Source: Strigops habroptila (lineage: Eukaryota; Chordata; Aves; Psittaciformes; Psittacidae). Taken from it: a stretch of 64,000 nt of DNA. Both the position numbers and the translations under genes were made by a program. Every line of letters starts with the position of its first letter. The stretch's first letter is position 1. Of this stretch, positions 14,320 to 35,883 are shown piece by piece. The stretch covers positions 20,914,902-20,978,901 of the forward strand of contig NC_044301.2 of the NCBI RefSeq assembly GCF_004027225.2, given 5' to 3'. Under the pieces are notes generated by a model. The model was not told the DNA's origin and did no database searches. It saw only the letters and a list, made by a program, of their open reading frames with translations.

Positions 14320-15299
14320 AGCCTGCTCCTGATGCGGTATGGGAGGACTCAAGAGGCTTCTTTTGGACACAGACCCTTTCCCTTTTCCAGAATTAAAAAT
14401 CCCGAATAGGGAATCTCTGTGCTGCTGTTACCCCAAAATTAAGGGATGGCTACATTGGCTCTTTTAATGAGCTTTTTCCTGCAGGAAGGAGAATTTAGGA
14501 CTTTGAAATTGATTCTCAGCAGGGTAGTAGTGATTAGGAGTTGGGTAAGTCTAATCCACTGGAAAGATTTCTTGTACACAGGAGTGATGTACATGTTCTT
14601 AAGGGTGAAAAAGATCCTGTGGAGTCCTTGTAAGCAACCTCTTGCTGTGCTGTGACACATGGCAGGAGTACAGGGCTGTCCCCTTCAGTGCCAGGATGGC
14701 CAGTGTAGTGAAACCCCTGCATAGCTGATGTGCTGTAGTTGTATTGTAACTCTGCTGTCACCTCTGATCATCTCTGCTGCTGAACATAAAATAGAAGCTG
14801 AAAAACAGACTTCACTAGAATAAACTGTCCATAATGTGCTGCTGTGTTTGTAGAATACATCAAGATGCTGATATGTGTTTTGGCACATACAAAGCTTATT
14901 ACAGCTACAGAGTTGCACAGGACAAGGAGTTTCTTCTCCCTGGCCAATAACTCATATTCAGTTTTTATAGCATGTGTCTTACAAGCAGCAATCGAGGAAA
15001 ACCTGTGTGCAGAGCCCAGTGTAACCCCACAGTGTGATGTTAGAAGCTAGCATGGCAGAGAGTGACTCTGAGTTACACATGCTGGTTCAGAGCAAGAGAG
15101 GTGTTCTCAGGAACATGAGCAAAACCAGGGCTGTTTGTTGGGAAGCTGCAGTAAAAGGCTGGCAGTTCCTCTGGCTCCATCTTCGTGGCTCTTGCAAAAC
15201 AAGCTGTGGTGACATGGTTGTCTGCCCTTCATCAGGGAAAGCATTAAAATGACTGTTGGTGCCTGGTGTGCTCTGGCTGGGTTAATCTTTTAGGAAGGA
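14320..15299. other. SPG7 downstream spacer
   Basis: Unique sequence containing the likely SPG7 3' UTR. No gene or repeat recognised. Confidence 0.45.
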
Positions 15300-15890
15300 T
15301 TATTGTCTCGAGTTATTCTATGATTGTTTGTGACCTGAAAGACCCCAGCCCAGTCTCTGACAGCTTTCAGTGAGACAAGGAAGTACAAATCTTTTGTAAA
15401 TAGTTAAATTCATTTAGGCTTTGTGCCTCTGCAATAGATGACATTGAAAAAGTAGGCTTTTGTAATAGATGACAGTGAGAAAGTATCTCAGGTAAATGTT
15501 TCACGATGACCAGCCAGAACTGGACTAGTGGTTGCTGACATGACAATGGGACTTTCCAAACCTAAAGTTCAACTAGAGGACGAAGTGATGAAGACTAAGA
15601 TGATGAAGAAATGACCACCAGGAGTCCCAAAAGACCACTACCACAGTTTTGTGCGCATGAGAAAATGGGCGTAGATCTATGTAAAGCAGTTCTTGGAAAT
15701 GTAATGAATATGTATGACGTTTATTGGAAATGTAATGAATATGTATGTTAAGCAACAATATAAACACAGTCTGTTTAACACTCAGGTGAGACACATTAGG
15801 AGGAGAGATCCCCTGTGTCTCCCAGTGCTGCAATAAAGAATACCTGCTTGTCAACTTAAACTTTGTTGGCGAGTTCTTTGAATCATCAGC
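15300..15890 (+). mobile_element. Probable solo LTR of a separate family
   Basis: The right part has LTR-like signals: CAGTGCTGCAATAAAGAATACC at about 15821 (poly(A) signal) and a TCATCA end near 15890. A tandem block GGAAATGTAATGAATATGTA occurs twice at 15690-15750. The left border is not clear. Confidence 0.5.
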
Positions 15891-16439
15891 CCCCAGTTCA
15901 CTGGGTCGGGCTGGAGCAGAGAGCCTCTTGTTTCCCTGGATGATGGGAAGATGTTCTGCAAGGTGTCCTCTCCCCTGCTCCAGCATGGAGCCACCTGCCA
16001 ACACCAACCCTTGAGTAATCCCTAGGCTGTCTCAAAGCTGGTGGGAGTAATTTCCCTTGGTTTTCTACATTTGGGATGCTACTGTTTGTATGTTTTAATT
16101 CCAAACCTATTTGTTTCTTCACAAGTTCATCCCTTGAATTCACTTTTTGTCAGCAGATGAATTTTCAAGTGTTCTTTGATTATTTTTTTTTTTTTTTTAT
16201 TAAGTCAGGGCTGTGTTCTGGGCTACCTGAATAAACCCTTTGCCAAGAGGATTCACTTCTGTGGAGCTGAGGGTGATGGTACACTGGGACATTTGTGGGG
16301 ACAGTGCAGGGTCCTCAGTGGTTTCCAGGGTGCAGCCAGCATGGCTATGCTGTCTGGCGGCATGCCACCGCTCCCAGGCCCAGCCTGCTGCAGGACACGG
16401 TGCGTGATGGTCCTCGACCCCTCTGCGTCCCTCCCAACC

Positions 16440-22660
<6,221 letters not shown>

Positions 22661-25311
22661 ACTGTTCTCCCTAGAACTGGCAATAAAAAAAAACGCGGAA
22701 ACATGAGTGTGCTGTCATTTTAGGGCAAATGTATGGAACTGAGCTGTCCTGCTCTGTGGTGGGGGTGTGTGCTGGTGCATATTGTGGTGATGAAAGACTC
22801 TGAACTTCCCTGGAAGCAACACCTGCCTTATGCCAGTGCCCTGGGGGGAGGGCTCTGCTTTGTCTGCAGGGTTGCAGCCTGTATTCCCTCCCACCTCTCA
22901 CTGGGTCTGTCCCTGTGAAGCACGGCCAAGCTGCCAGTGAGAGGGGATTGTGGGGGGAACTCCCCTCCCTGATGAGCTGTCTGCTTTCCATTAAATCAGT
23001 TCAGACTTGACGATTCCTACAGCTCTGCCTGTGGCTGTGTGTGAGGCAGAGCAGTTGGTAGGTGTCACCCCTGGGAGTTTGGCTTGCTTCTGGCAGCTGC
23101 TTGCCCCACAAGCCTCGCCCTGGGCCTCATGATGGTTGGCGTAGAGACCCCAGCTTCTCTTCCGCCCCTGGTATTCCTCATATGGATCTTTAAGCCAGTT
23201 GTGAGAGATGGATCTGTGGCACCAAAGAGGAGCCCTGCCCTGCCATAGAGAAGGGTCTGGGGGCTTTGGTCTGTCCTCATGGCTATTGGGGGGGGGGGTC
23301 CTGGGCTCTCCCTCCATGGGGTGGCTGGGGGGCAGCACTGTGGGGTCCTTTCCAGGGAGCTTCCCCTTTGCTGGCTGATCAGCTCTGGGGCTGTTCTACA
23401 AACCACCTGTGCAGTGTTAATGGAATTGTTTGTTTTCATTAGCAGGTCTGTGATGGAAACTTGGCTTGGATGCAATAAAGGGATGAAGTGTTCGAGTGCA
23501 GGAACCCGAGCACAGCTGGCTGAACCTGAGCTTGCTCACACAGGGCAAGAGCTGCCTGGGGTGGGGCTGCCTTCTGCCCAATTCCTCCCTGGCTGTGCTG
23601 TGGGAGGAGCAGGGAAGGAGGGTGGCCTATTTTTGCTGTGCAGGCTGAGGGTTAGCTCCCAAAGCACAGGGCCCTTGTGCTTATTAACTCTATCTGCGTT
23701 TTAATCCCTCTGAATATGAGCTAGTTACAATCATATTTCATAAAGCTGAGCTGGCAGCACCACAGCCCTGGGGTGACGTGGAGGGTGCTGGGGCATGGGG
23801 CATGGAGCATGGGTCCGGGTGCTCTGGCATATGGGGAGGGCACCGAGTGGTTTGGGGCATCCTGCCCTTGCAATGGGGTGTTGATTGAGAGTGTAGGGGC
23901 TTGCAACCAGGATGGGCCCTGGGCACCCCACAGGGAGCAGCTGGGGAGGGCGAGTGGCTGTGAGGTGCTAGAAGCAAGGGCAGTGCCGTGGGGGGCCTGC
24001 CTGGATCAGGAGCACCTGCCCTGGCACAGCCACCAGCGCCGGGGACCCTGGGGACCCCACTGAGCCCCGGTGCCCGCCGGTGGGTTCTGCTCAGATGCTG
24101 GCAGTGAGGCAGTGAGCGGAGCTTGTCATCTCCCTCTTAAGGTTTCGCTCCCAAACTGCAGCTTGAGTCAGCTGTGTGGAGGTGGCAGCGGTGGCGGCTC
24201 CCGTTGGCACACCGACCCCAGCCCTGTGCGGAGCCCAGGCCACCGGCACCCAGGTGAAGGGGTTCAGTTGGGCAGGGGGGGAGCCGGTGCTCCCTCCACT
24301 GGGGGATGCCAAGGTGTGCCTGTGATCCCAGGGAGGGGGATGATGCCCTCTGGAGCTGGGGCACCAGAGCCATGTGCCAGGGTTGCCTGCACCATGCATG
24401 ACTTCGCTGGGAAACTGGCCAAGCTGGGCGTGCTGGGGCACAGGCAAGAGAGCAGCTCTGCCCCAGACCCTGCCCGAGCTAAGCAGCCCCCAGGGGCTGG
24501 GGCTGGCACAGCCCCTCAATGACCCATCACTGCAGCATCGCTTGGCTGAGTGTCACCATCCTCCAGGTGGAGGGTGGCCTCTGTCCCCAGTGTGGAGGAA
24601 GTTGCCCCATCACCCCAGGGTGCCACCAGCCCTGCCTGGGGCAGCAGGACATGGCCAGCACTACCAGCATTTCCCAGCTGCACCGACAAGGACCTGACGT
24701 CCCTGCTGCCTGCAGAGACCGGAGGAGAGTTTGTGCTCCCCAGCACCAGGACAGGTACCCTGGGGTGGGGGCCCAGGGCAGCCCCCGCTCCTGCACAGCC
24801 TCCCAGCCCCACTTGGGTGCTCCCTCCCCATGGGACTCATCCTGCCCCTCAGTGGGGCTGGGGCAGAGCTGGGCACGGCGCCACAGGACCCCTGCTCAGC
24901 CCAGGGGGCTGGCAAGTGAATGGGGGCACAGTGGCACCCGTGGGGCAGGCTGGTGCTTGGGGGTACAGGACAGCATCATGAGAGGTGTCCCAGCTCCGGC
25001 TCACCCCACTGTGTGTTCATGCCTTACAGGGTCCCCGTGGAGCCATTGGGCCTGGAACCGGCCACCCCACCTAGGAGGGGGTCTCTAGGGTCCCCTCCAC
25101 CCACCGGGACATCCCACCTTGGTCCCCATCAATGCACCAGGGACCTGCCCAACCCCGCACGCCTGGCACCACAGGGCGATGTGCCCCAGGCATCATGGGT
25201 GCCTGCCTGGCTCCCTGACAGCAGCAAAAGTGGTGTCTGCCCCACTCCCCCCACATGCCCTTCTCCCATGGAGCTGCCTGCCCCACATCGTGCCTGGCCA
25301 CCTAGCACCCC
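22661..25311. other. RPL13-CPNE7 spacer, GC-rich
   Basis: Contains the RPL13 3' UTR, then GC-rich unique sequence (from about 23700). Open frames on both strands are wide because of base composition and show no recognisable domains. It may hold the CPNE7 5' flank. There is a G run at about 23288-23297. Confidence 0.5.
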
Positions 25312-25327
25312 ATAAGCACCGTAGGTG

Positions 25328-25907
25328 TGTTACCGCAAAAGTCGGTTGGAGAAACTCTCTGACTCAATTTGGAGTTTTAGAAAGCAGCATTCTTTATTGC
25401 AGCACTGGGCACACATACGAATCATTTTGCAAAGGTGACTGCACCCATTACTTGCTGACAGCAGCTATATATTTAGCATACTCATGCATATTCATAGCTT
25501 TCCTAGGAACTAAATATAATATTTGCATTCTAATTACACATGTGCTTTCTTGCTGAGTGGAGGTCTCTGGTGGTCACTGACAGTCTTCCTCACTGTGTTT
25601 ACTGAATGACCTCAGTGCTTGCGCGTGCTCGCAAGGTCCTAGGGCTGAGTTAGCAGTTGGTATGTCCTTGCTTCTGTTCTGTTCCAGTCTCACTCCGCGT
25701 TGGGCGCCACTCTGCTATCTTGAAGGCTGGCATCCTTGGTCTTATTTACTGTCTCCTTAGTTGTTATCAGTCCTGTGATGTTCCTTCCCCCATCAGCCGA
25801 ACATTCCTTTCTCTCTACGTGTTAGCAAGTTAGAACAGTTTGCTCTATTTTACTATGTTAAAGCCACACACACTGTTGTTAGTTTAAACCTATGATTTAA
25901 GCCTACA
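25328..25907 (-). mobile_element. Solo LTR, family C, inserted in CPNE7 exon 1
   Basis: Starts TGTTACCGCAAAAGTCGG and ends TTTAAGCCTACA, flanked by GGTG at 25324-25327 and 25908-25911. It interrupts the copine reading frame about six codons in. Antisense to the gene. It contains a Lys-primer-like TGGCGCCCAACG (reverse strand, about 25697). Confidence 0.92.
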
Positions 25908-27406
25908 GGTGAGGTGCCTGAGCCATCCCTGCAGGCCTTGCTGGCCATCCTCTCCAAGGTGGAGCTGTGGGTGAGCTGTAAGCACCTCCTGAACCACAAC
26001 ATGCCCAACAAGTCTGACCCCTGCATCCTACTGCTGATGCAGTCCCAGGGCCAGTGGATGGAGGTAGGAGGGTGGGGGGCTCCACCAGCACCCCCCACAG
26101 TGGGGCAGGGTCTGGCTGTCAATGGGGGCGTAGTGGGGCTCAGTGCAGGGTGCTGGGCACAGGGTTTGCATTGCTGTGATGGGGACAGTAGCAGAGACAT
26201 CCCCAGGGTGGCTGCAATGCCCACTGCAGTGGATGCAAGAGATGGTGGGGAGCATGGTTCAGGGTACAGAGCAGGATGCAAGGGGCAGGAGATGGTGGGG
26301 AGCAAGGTGCAGGGTGCAGAGCAGGGTGCACACGGAGGATGCTGGACGCAAGGCGCAAAGCTCATGGTGCCGGTGCAGGGCGCAGAGCATGAGGCTCACA
26401 GGGCAGGGCAGGACACTGTGGGACACTCGCAGCACATGGAGACAGCGCAGACATCTTGGTCAGAGCAAGGCTCTGGGGCTCTGGCAGGGCCTGGGAACAG
26501 GGTGCCCACAGTACATGGCTCCAGCACAGCTCCACTGCTCCGGGCCAGGGCCAAGGGGCACCTTGGCCACCTCTGAGCTGGTCTCACCCTGCTTGGGACC
26601 AGGACAGCCAGCTCAGAGCAGGGTCAGAGCTGGCACTGCAGCCATGTGCCCCTCACTGCACTGCACTGTGGGGTCCTGGTGCCGTAGCTGGCACTGGGGC
26701 TGGTACTGGGGCCAGGATGGTTCCTTCCCATCACTCCCCCATGGATTAGCTCTGGGATGGCACTGGCAGCTCTGCACTTGCTAATCACCACTGCTCAGCT
26801 GGTAGATTTAGTACTAAATCCTTCTGCATGTAATCAACTCCGCTCACCGGAGCCAGAGCTGGAGCCAGGGCGGGTGGCAAGGGGCCCCATGCCAGGCTGT
26901 GCCATGCTGAGCCGGCTGTACCCTATGTGCCACTGTGTGCCAATCCAAGCCATGCCATGCTGTGCCATGCCATGCTGTGCCATGCAAGCTCCAGATCCAA
27001 GAGGCAAGAGGGACCCTCCTGGGCCACCTTTCAAAGGGACTCTGTGAGCTGTCTCCTCCCTGTCCCAGCCAGCACATGTCCCCCAGCCCAGACAAGATGG
27101 TGGCTGAAGCCAGCTCAGCTACTGCCTATTGAGTCTGAGAGCTGAAATGGCCCCAGACACACTGGCAGGAACTGGCACCAGAGGGGCTGAGGTGACCAAG
27201 ACCCAGTGCCACGTGACAGAGCTGGAGGCACCGTGCTGCATGGGTCAGACCTGTTGCACCTTGGCCACCCCACCTCAGAGGAGGTCCCCGGGGTCCGGGT
27301 AGTTTGGGTTCAGCAGATGCACTGGTTCAGGCACGAGGTGGGCAGGGGCCAGTGGCTGGCGGGGTGCCCTGGCCAGGATGTGTCCCATTGAGTCAACGCT
27401 GGCAGG

Positions 27407-27995
27407 TGTTACCGCAAAAGTCGGTTGGAGAAACTCTCTAAGACTCGATTTGGAGTTTTAGAAAGCAGCATTCTTTATTGCAGCGCTGGGCACACACATG
27501 AACCATTTCGCAAAGGTGAGCGCACCCGTTACTTGCTGGCAGCGGCTATATATTTAGCATACTCATGCATATTTACAGCTTTCCCAGGAGATGATTTACA
27601 TATTCATGATATTTCATGAACTAATTATAATATTTGCATTCTAATTACACATGCGCTTTCTTGCTGAGTGGGGGTCTCTGGTGGTCACTGACAGTCTTCC
27701 TCACTGTGTTTACTGAATGACCTCAGTGCCTGCGCGTGCTCGCAAGGTCCTAGGGCTGAGTTAGCAGTTGGTATGTCCTTGCTTCTGTTCTGTTCCAGTC
27801 TCTGTTATCTTGAAGGTCTTGGTCTAATTTACTGCCTCCTTAGTTGTTATCAGTCCTGTGATGTTCCTTCCCCCAGCAGCTGGACATTCCTTACTCTCTA
27901 CATATTAGCAAGTTAGAACAGTTTGCTGTATTTTACTATGTCAGTTTAAAGCCACACACGCTATTGTTAGTTTAAACCTATAATTTAAGCCTACA
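27407..27995 (-). mobile_element. Solo LTR, family C, in CPNE7 intron 1
   Basis: Close copy of 25328-25907, starting TGTTACCGCAAAAGTCGG and ending TTTAAGCCTACA. It lacks the Lys-primer-like block carried by the other two close copies. No convincing target duplication. Confidence 0.9.
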
Positions 27996-28714
27996 GAGGG
28001 ATGGGGTGTATAGGAGGCTCCTGGAAGGCGCTCGGTGCCAGTATGGCACGGAGATGCAGAGCACCCCCCTGCCTGCCAGGGCCATGGTGGCCAGTGGCTG
28101 GTGGCCCCTGCCCTTGGCCAGCCCAGCGTAGGAGCACAGGGGCTTGTCCTGGGTACAAGCCTGTTGCTCCCACTCGATTTGAGCTGTGGCAAACTGTGGT
28201 CCAGAGACAGAGCATCCCCTTGAACTGACTGTGGGATTTGCCCTGATTCCTGGAGGGAGCAGTGCCGCAGGACCTGGCAGGGCTGGAGTCCTCTGGGACA
28301 CACCTCCCTGCCTGAGCCAAAAATGGGGCTGCCTCTAAATGCTGTTCACATGGGAACTGGCACAGGCAGGTAAATGTGCAAGACTGGTCCTTCCTGGCAG
28401 CTGGCCAGCTTCCTCCATCTCTGCATCCCCGCATCCCCACATCCCCATGCCCTAGGTTCCTGCATCCCAGTGCCTAGCTCTGGGTGAGCTCTGGCATACC
28501 AAGGTCCTGGGCAGCTCTGCTTGCCCCAGATCCATCCCTGAGCTGGGCTCTGGCCCTGTTGCCCCCTAGCCAAGATCCCACCATGCAGGTGGACCAGAGC
28601 GAGGTCATCAAGAGCAACCTCAACCCCATCTTTGCCAAGATCTTCACAGTGGACTACTACTTCAAGGAGGTGCAGAAGCTGCGGTTTGAGGCGTATGACA
28701 GCCATGGGCACGCC

Positions 28715-29085
28715 TGTGGCGTATGAAAGGCACGGACTCAGAGCATCTTCATGTAGCAAATCACTTTATTGCCTATTGCTCTAGCTTTTATACCATTCTA
28801 GCAAAAGATATTTTTAGCCTATTGCTCTACCTTTTATACCAAGCTAGTTTTAGCACATCATGTTTAGTTCCTGGTTTACAGTTTTGTTTTTTCCAACATT
28901 CTTCGTCATTTCACAAACAGTCCCAAAATAACCAGTTCCTTATCTTTCTGTTCTCCTGCTCCTGTCCAGCTGGGTTGCTCTGCTTAATCACACAGTGTAC
29001 TTTGCTGCTTCTTTAACTCTTTCTTCTCCAGCCAAGCAGTTACTTCTCTTGGGCAATAATGAAATAGTTTCCATCCTCTCCTACA
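28715..29085 (-). repeat. 3' LTR of the CPNE7 ERV
   Basis: Ends read TGTGGCG... and ...CTCCTACA. It contains an internal duplication of about 50 bases (TTGCCTATTGCTCTA twice, 28772 and 28819) not present in the partner LTR. Confidence 0.9.
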
Positions 29086-30434
29086 TCTCTCCCTTCTTTA
29101 TTTATCTGCATAAGGGCAAGGTTCACATATAACTTTGTGTCCATAACCTGATTCATACTTCGTTCGATTGATTGTTGAACACAAGAAAAAAGACAAGGAA
29201 GACATAAGGCAATCATTAATACAGCAATTAGAGCTATTAAAATAAACCCTGCAATATTTTTGACCCATGGTCCAAAATTCCCGAGCCATGAAAACAGACC
29301 AAATCGTCCCACCCCTGATTTAGCTGCAAGTCTTTGTTTAAATCTTTCAATTTCTGGATACTCTTGTGAATCGATTCTGAGTGGTCGCTTAGATTCATGT
29401 AACACATTCCATTATAATCCTCTCACCCATGTTTAAATAACACAGACACAATCACGCTCTTGCTCAGCCTCCTCCATGTGCATGTATCTGCTCATCAGTG
29501 TTATCTATATAATATATAAAAGTGAATTGATATATTTTAACACACTTATGTGCCAACATTAAAAAAATGTGGCTATTGAAAAACATTTTAAAATTCTATT
29601 TTCATAAACCATATTTAGCAGTATTTATTGTTAAAGGTTAGCTTTATATTTATCAATACATATAGTAGATTTTATCAATATAAATGCTGGCTTTAATGAG
29701 ACACAAAGTGTATTTGTTCTAACAAACACACACAGACACACAGATGCACATAGAGCTCTCTACATAGCTGTAGATCCATATCATGTATTTAGCAGCATTT
29801 ACTATATTTTTTTATACACACGCACTATATTTGCTATAATACACACCACACCCCATATCATTAGAATTTACTAATTGAATATGGCTTTGAAATATATATT
29901 TTTAAAGCTTTTATTGTTTTAAAGGGGGTTTTTATGATAAATGCTGTGTATTATGCACACAATTTGTCATAATACATCCATATGCCTGCACACTCTGTGT
30001 ATCTAGATGCCTATATACTGTTGCATATACAGCTATAAATAATATAAATATATATTCATACAGCGTACTTAACAGGCTTTAATAATCTAGGTTTATATTC
30101 ATGTGTCTATAATTACATATTTTACTGTTATAAAGGTCTGTGTTTAATATCCATTATGCATTATGCACAATGTATGTTTGTTACACCACACAGATGCATG
30201 TGCAAGTGCTCACACATACGCACACGTGTGCACAGCCCTTACTCTCACTGCGTCTATTCATATAGCAATTTAATGATTGTATTTCCATATAGCATATGGA
30301 ACAATTAATTTTAATAAGTTTTGAATTATTTTAACACAAAGGTGCATATAAAGATGTGGCGTAACTTCCACGCTGTTATGGCTGAGTTGTTGGGGTGAAA
30401 GAAAGAGAGCCTACCAAATGTGCAAGGCCCCCCA

Positions 30435-30463
30435 ACTGCTCTACCTACTGAGCTAGCCATTAC
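30435..30463 (-). other. tRNA-like A-box sequence inside the ERV
   Basis: The minus strand reads TGGCTAGCTCAGTAGGTAGAGCAG in two overlapping stretches, the D-arm region of tRNA-Lys-like genes. A matching B-box and 3' half are not evident, so this is not called as a tRNA gene. Confidence 0.5.
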
Positions 30464-31420
30464 GATTTAAAAAGTTCAAGACGAATGTGGCTTTCCATAG
30501 TCTGTCTTGTGGGGAGGCTTGATCCCAGTTCCCCCTTTTTTTTTAGTTAACATGTCTTTGAGGGAGCCTGGTGGGGCCGAGAGACAGCTGGGCACGCCAC
30601 CGCTACCCCCATGTCCCCTTGGTTAAGAGCTTCCCACCTGCAGTCCTGCCATCAGTCCTCCGGACCACACCCCTGCTTCCCTGTAAATGTCTGCAACTCA
30701 GCAGGAGGAGGAAACAAGTCCGGCTCCTTCTCCGGATCTACAAAACCAGAATCAAAGGGGTCCGTAGGGTCGTTAGGATCATCAGGGTTATCAGGGTCAT
30801 CACCCGACTCAGCCATTTCTGAAAGAGGCACTTGCGCTGCGAGGATCGTCGTGGTCAGCGGTGAGGACTGCGATGACAAAGGAGGCGCAGACGGGGAGGC
30901 AGAAGGGAGGGCGGGGGGGCAGCTGGTGATGAGGCTTCAGGAGATTTTACCCCCTCACAAGCGTTAGTAGCTTCTTTAGATGTAACGGCATCAGCGGCAG
31001 CGCTGGTCCATACCTGGCAAAGAGTGGCCAGGATCTGCCACTAGGTTGCCAAATGCTTCCCTGCTGTGGGGTCCCAGTTTGAAGCAGCATCATGCAGCTG
31101 TTTACCAACAATTTGCCAAGTGGGGATTTGGAAAGTGCCGCCAGCTGAAAAGTCAGGCACTTTATCATGGATCCATTCTAACAAAGTCACAAGTTGTGGA
31201 CCCGATACGGGCCGATGCTGAGCTTCAAGCAGACGGCGCATTACTTCCAGACTGCGCTGCTGATCTCGGGATAACTTCCCTCCCTTGGTTCCTGACCACT
31301 CACCTGCTTAACGGTGATGGGTGCACAATATCAAAGTTCCCGCGGCTCCTGGTTCAGTCGGGCTACGCCACCGGTTCGGGCTCCATGAGCCCTATTCATG
31401 TCCCTGTTTGGGCGGCCATT

Positions 31421-31745
31421 TGCGGCGTATGAAAGGCACGGGCTCAGAGCATCTTCATGCAGCGAATCACTTTATTGCCTATTGCTCTACCTTTTATACC
31501 AAGCTAGTTTTAGCACATCATGTTTAGTTCCTGGTTTACAGTTTTGATTTTTTCAGCATTCTTCGTCGTTTCACAAACAGTCCCAGAACAACCAGTTCCT
31601 TATCTTTCTGTTTTCCTGCTCCTGTCCATCTGGGTTGCTCTGCTTAATCACACAGTGCACTTTGCTTCTTCTTTAACTCTTTCTTCTCCAGCCAAGCAGT
31701 TACTTCTCTTTGGCAATAATCAAATAGTTTCCATCCTCTCCTACA
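31421..31745 (-). repeat. 5' LTR of the CPNE7 ERV
   Basis: Same family as 28715-29085, begins TGCGGCG on the plus strand next to the primer site, ends CTCCTACA before CACGCC. Confidence 0.9.
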
Positions 31746-32308
31746 CACGCCAACGTGGGCATGCATGACAATGACTTCCTGGGGGGCATGGAGTGCACCG
31801 TGGGGCAGGTGAGCCCACGCCCCCCACCCCAGGGACACCCGCTGGTGGTGTCCCCAACCTGACCCCTCAGCTTTTGCAGATTGTGGCACAGAAGCGGGTG
31901 ACAAAGCCGCTGTTACTCAAGTATGGAAAGTTCATGGGCAAGTCCACCATCACGGTGAGTGGCACCATGGGATGCATGGGTGGCACCTAGCTGGGACTAT
32001 GGGATGGCACTGGACTGGGGTGCTGGGATGGCATTGAGCTGGGACATATGGGCGGCACTGAGCTGGGGCATACGGGGGCCCCCAGTGACACTCCTCCTGC
32101 TCTAGTTGTCATCCAGCCCCGCAGCCCCCCAAGCTCTTGGGGATGGGGAGGGCTTAGGGTCCCCACTGATGTCTGCTTGTCACCCTGAGGGGTGCCCACC
32201 ATGCCAGGGCAGGCACATGGCACCCTGTCCCATACTAGGGGACCGCCCTCCCCATGCAGGCAAGGAGGGCAGGGGGACACAGGGGGACAAAGCCGTGCCA
32301 GGTGCTGA

Positions 32309-33267
<959 letters not shown>

Positions 33268-34179
33268 GCATGCATACCCCAGCTTCCTTGTGGCTGGAGA
33301 CCCCAAGCCATTGGGAATGGTGCTGAGGTCAGTGCCAGGGCTGGGTGCAGTTTAGGGTGTGTGATCCACCCCAGCCAAGCGCTGCCCAGCCATGGCTGAG
33401 CTGTGTCCTGCCACAGTGTGTGGTGTGGGATTATGACTCGTGGCAAACATGACTTCATCGGGGAGTTCTTCACCACCTTCAAGGAGATGCAGAAGGTGAT
33501 GGGGGAGAACAACATGGGCGCAGAGACAAGGGGATGTGGGGACAGCTTGTGGGGTCATCCTTCCGTGCCACCAGCAGATCCCATTCCAGGAGGCACCTCC
33601 CGGCTCCTCCTCTGGTTTTGGGGTTGTCCTCCTTTCACTGCCCCCCTCTTTGGGAAAGGGATGGTGTGTTTGTGCTCCTTGGGGCGAATCAATCCCAGCT
33701 GGGAGTGTGGAAAGGCGGTTGTGCCCTGAGGCTATGGGGCTGCAGGGCTGTGGGGTTATGGGGCTGCGAGGTTGTGGGGCTGTGTGGCTGTGGGTGGGGG
33801 GATGCCAGCATGTGGGGCCGTGTCCTTGGGCTGGGGGGCCACAGGCAGCGTGGGTGTGATGTGCTGCAAGTGCAGTGGGACTGCATGAACTCCAAGTACA
33901 AAATCAAGAAGTGCAACTACAAGAACTCGGGGGTCGTGGTGCTGCTGGACCTGAAGGTGAGCACCTGTGTGCTGTGCCGTGCCATGCCATGCCGAGCTGT
34001 GCCATGCCCAGCTCCTGTGGGGTGGCATGGGGCAGGACTGGCTGATGCAATTCCCTCTGGAAGATCCATAGGGTCTACACCTTCCTGGACTACATCATGG
34101 GCAGCTGCCAGATCCACTTTAAGGTGAGGGGCATCCCCCACCCTGAAACACCAGGGGCTCTGGCACTGGGCTCTCCTGA

Positions 34180-35061
<882 letters not shown>

Positions 35062-35170
35062 TCACCTTAGTGCTGGCACTGCCGGGGCTCTTTACACCCC
35101 TTCCCTTGCAGCAATAAGAAATTCTCAGCTCTGGGCTTTGGTGCAAGGATCCTCACCAAGTATGAGGTAA

Positions 35171-35883
<713 letters not shown>

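Larger units (their letters stand above)
28715..31745 (-). mobile_element. Class II (Lys-primed) ERV inserted in CPNE7 exon 2
   Basis: Two LTRs (28715-29085 and 31421-31745) flank about 2.3 kb, with a 6-bp target duplication CACGCC at 28709-28714 and 31746-31751. The primer site next to the 5' LTR (31401-31418, minus) resembles the tRNA-Lys3 type. A purine-rich tract adjoins the other LTR (29086-29105). Parts seen on the minus strand: gag-like frames at about 30650-31240 and an env transmembrane C-terminus at 29040-29405 (GRFGLFSWLG, ILIALIAVLMIALCLPCLF). No pol was recognised, so the copy is incomplete and broken. The two LTRs differ at roughly one base in twenty by eye, which suggests an age of many million years. 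Bases 29415-30360 are very AT-rich. Confidence 0.9.

Noticed and set aside
24070-25315. Overlapping open frames between RPL13 and CPNE7
   Set aside because: No domains, no conserved motifs, coding-like length in all frames from base composition.
26140-26790. Open frames of about 200 codons in copine intron 1
   Set aside because: Imperfect local repeats (GGTGCAGGGTGCAGAGCAGG type) with no recognisable protein.
30435-30463. A tRNA gene inside the ERV
   Set aside because: Only an A-box-like half is present; no cloverleaf or B-box could be found.
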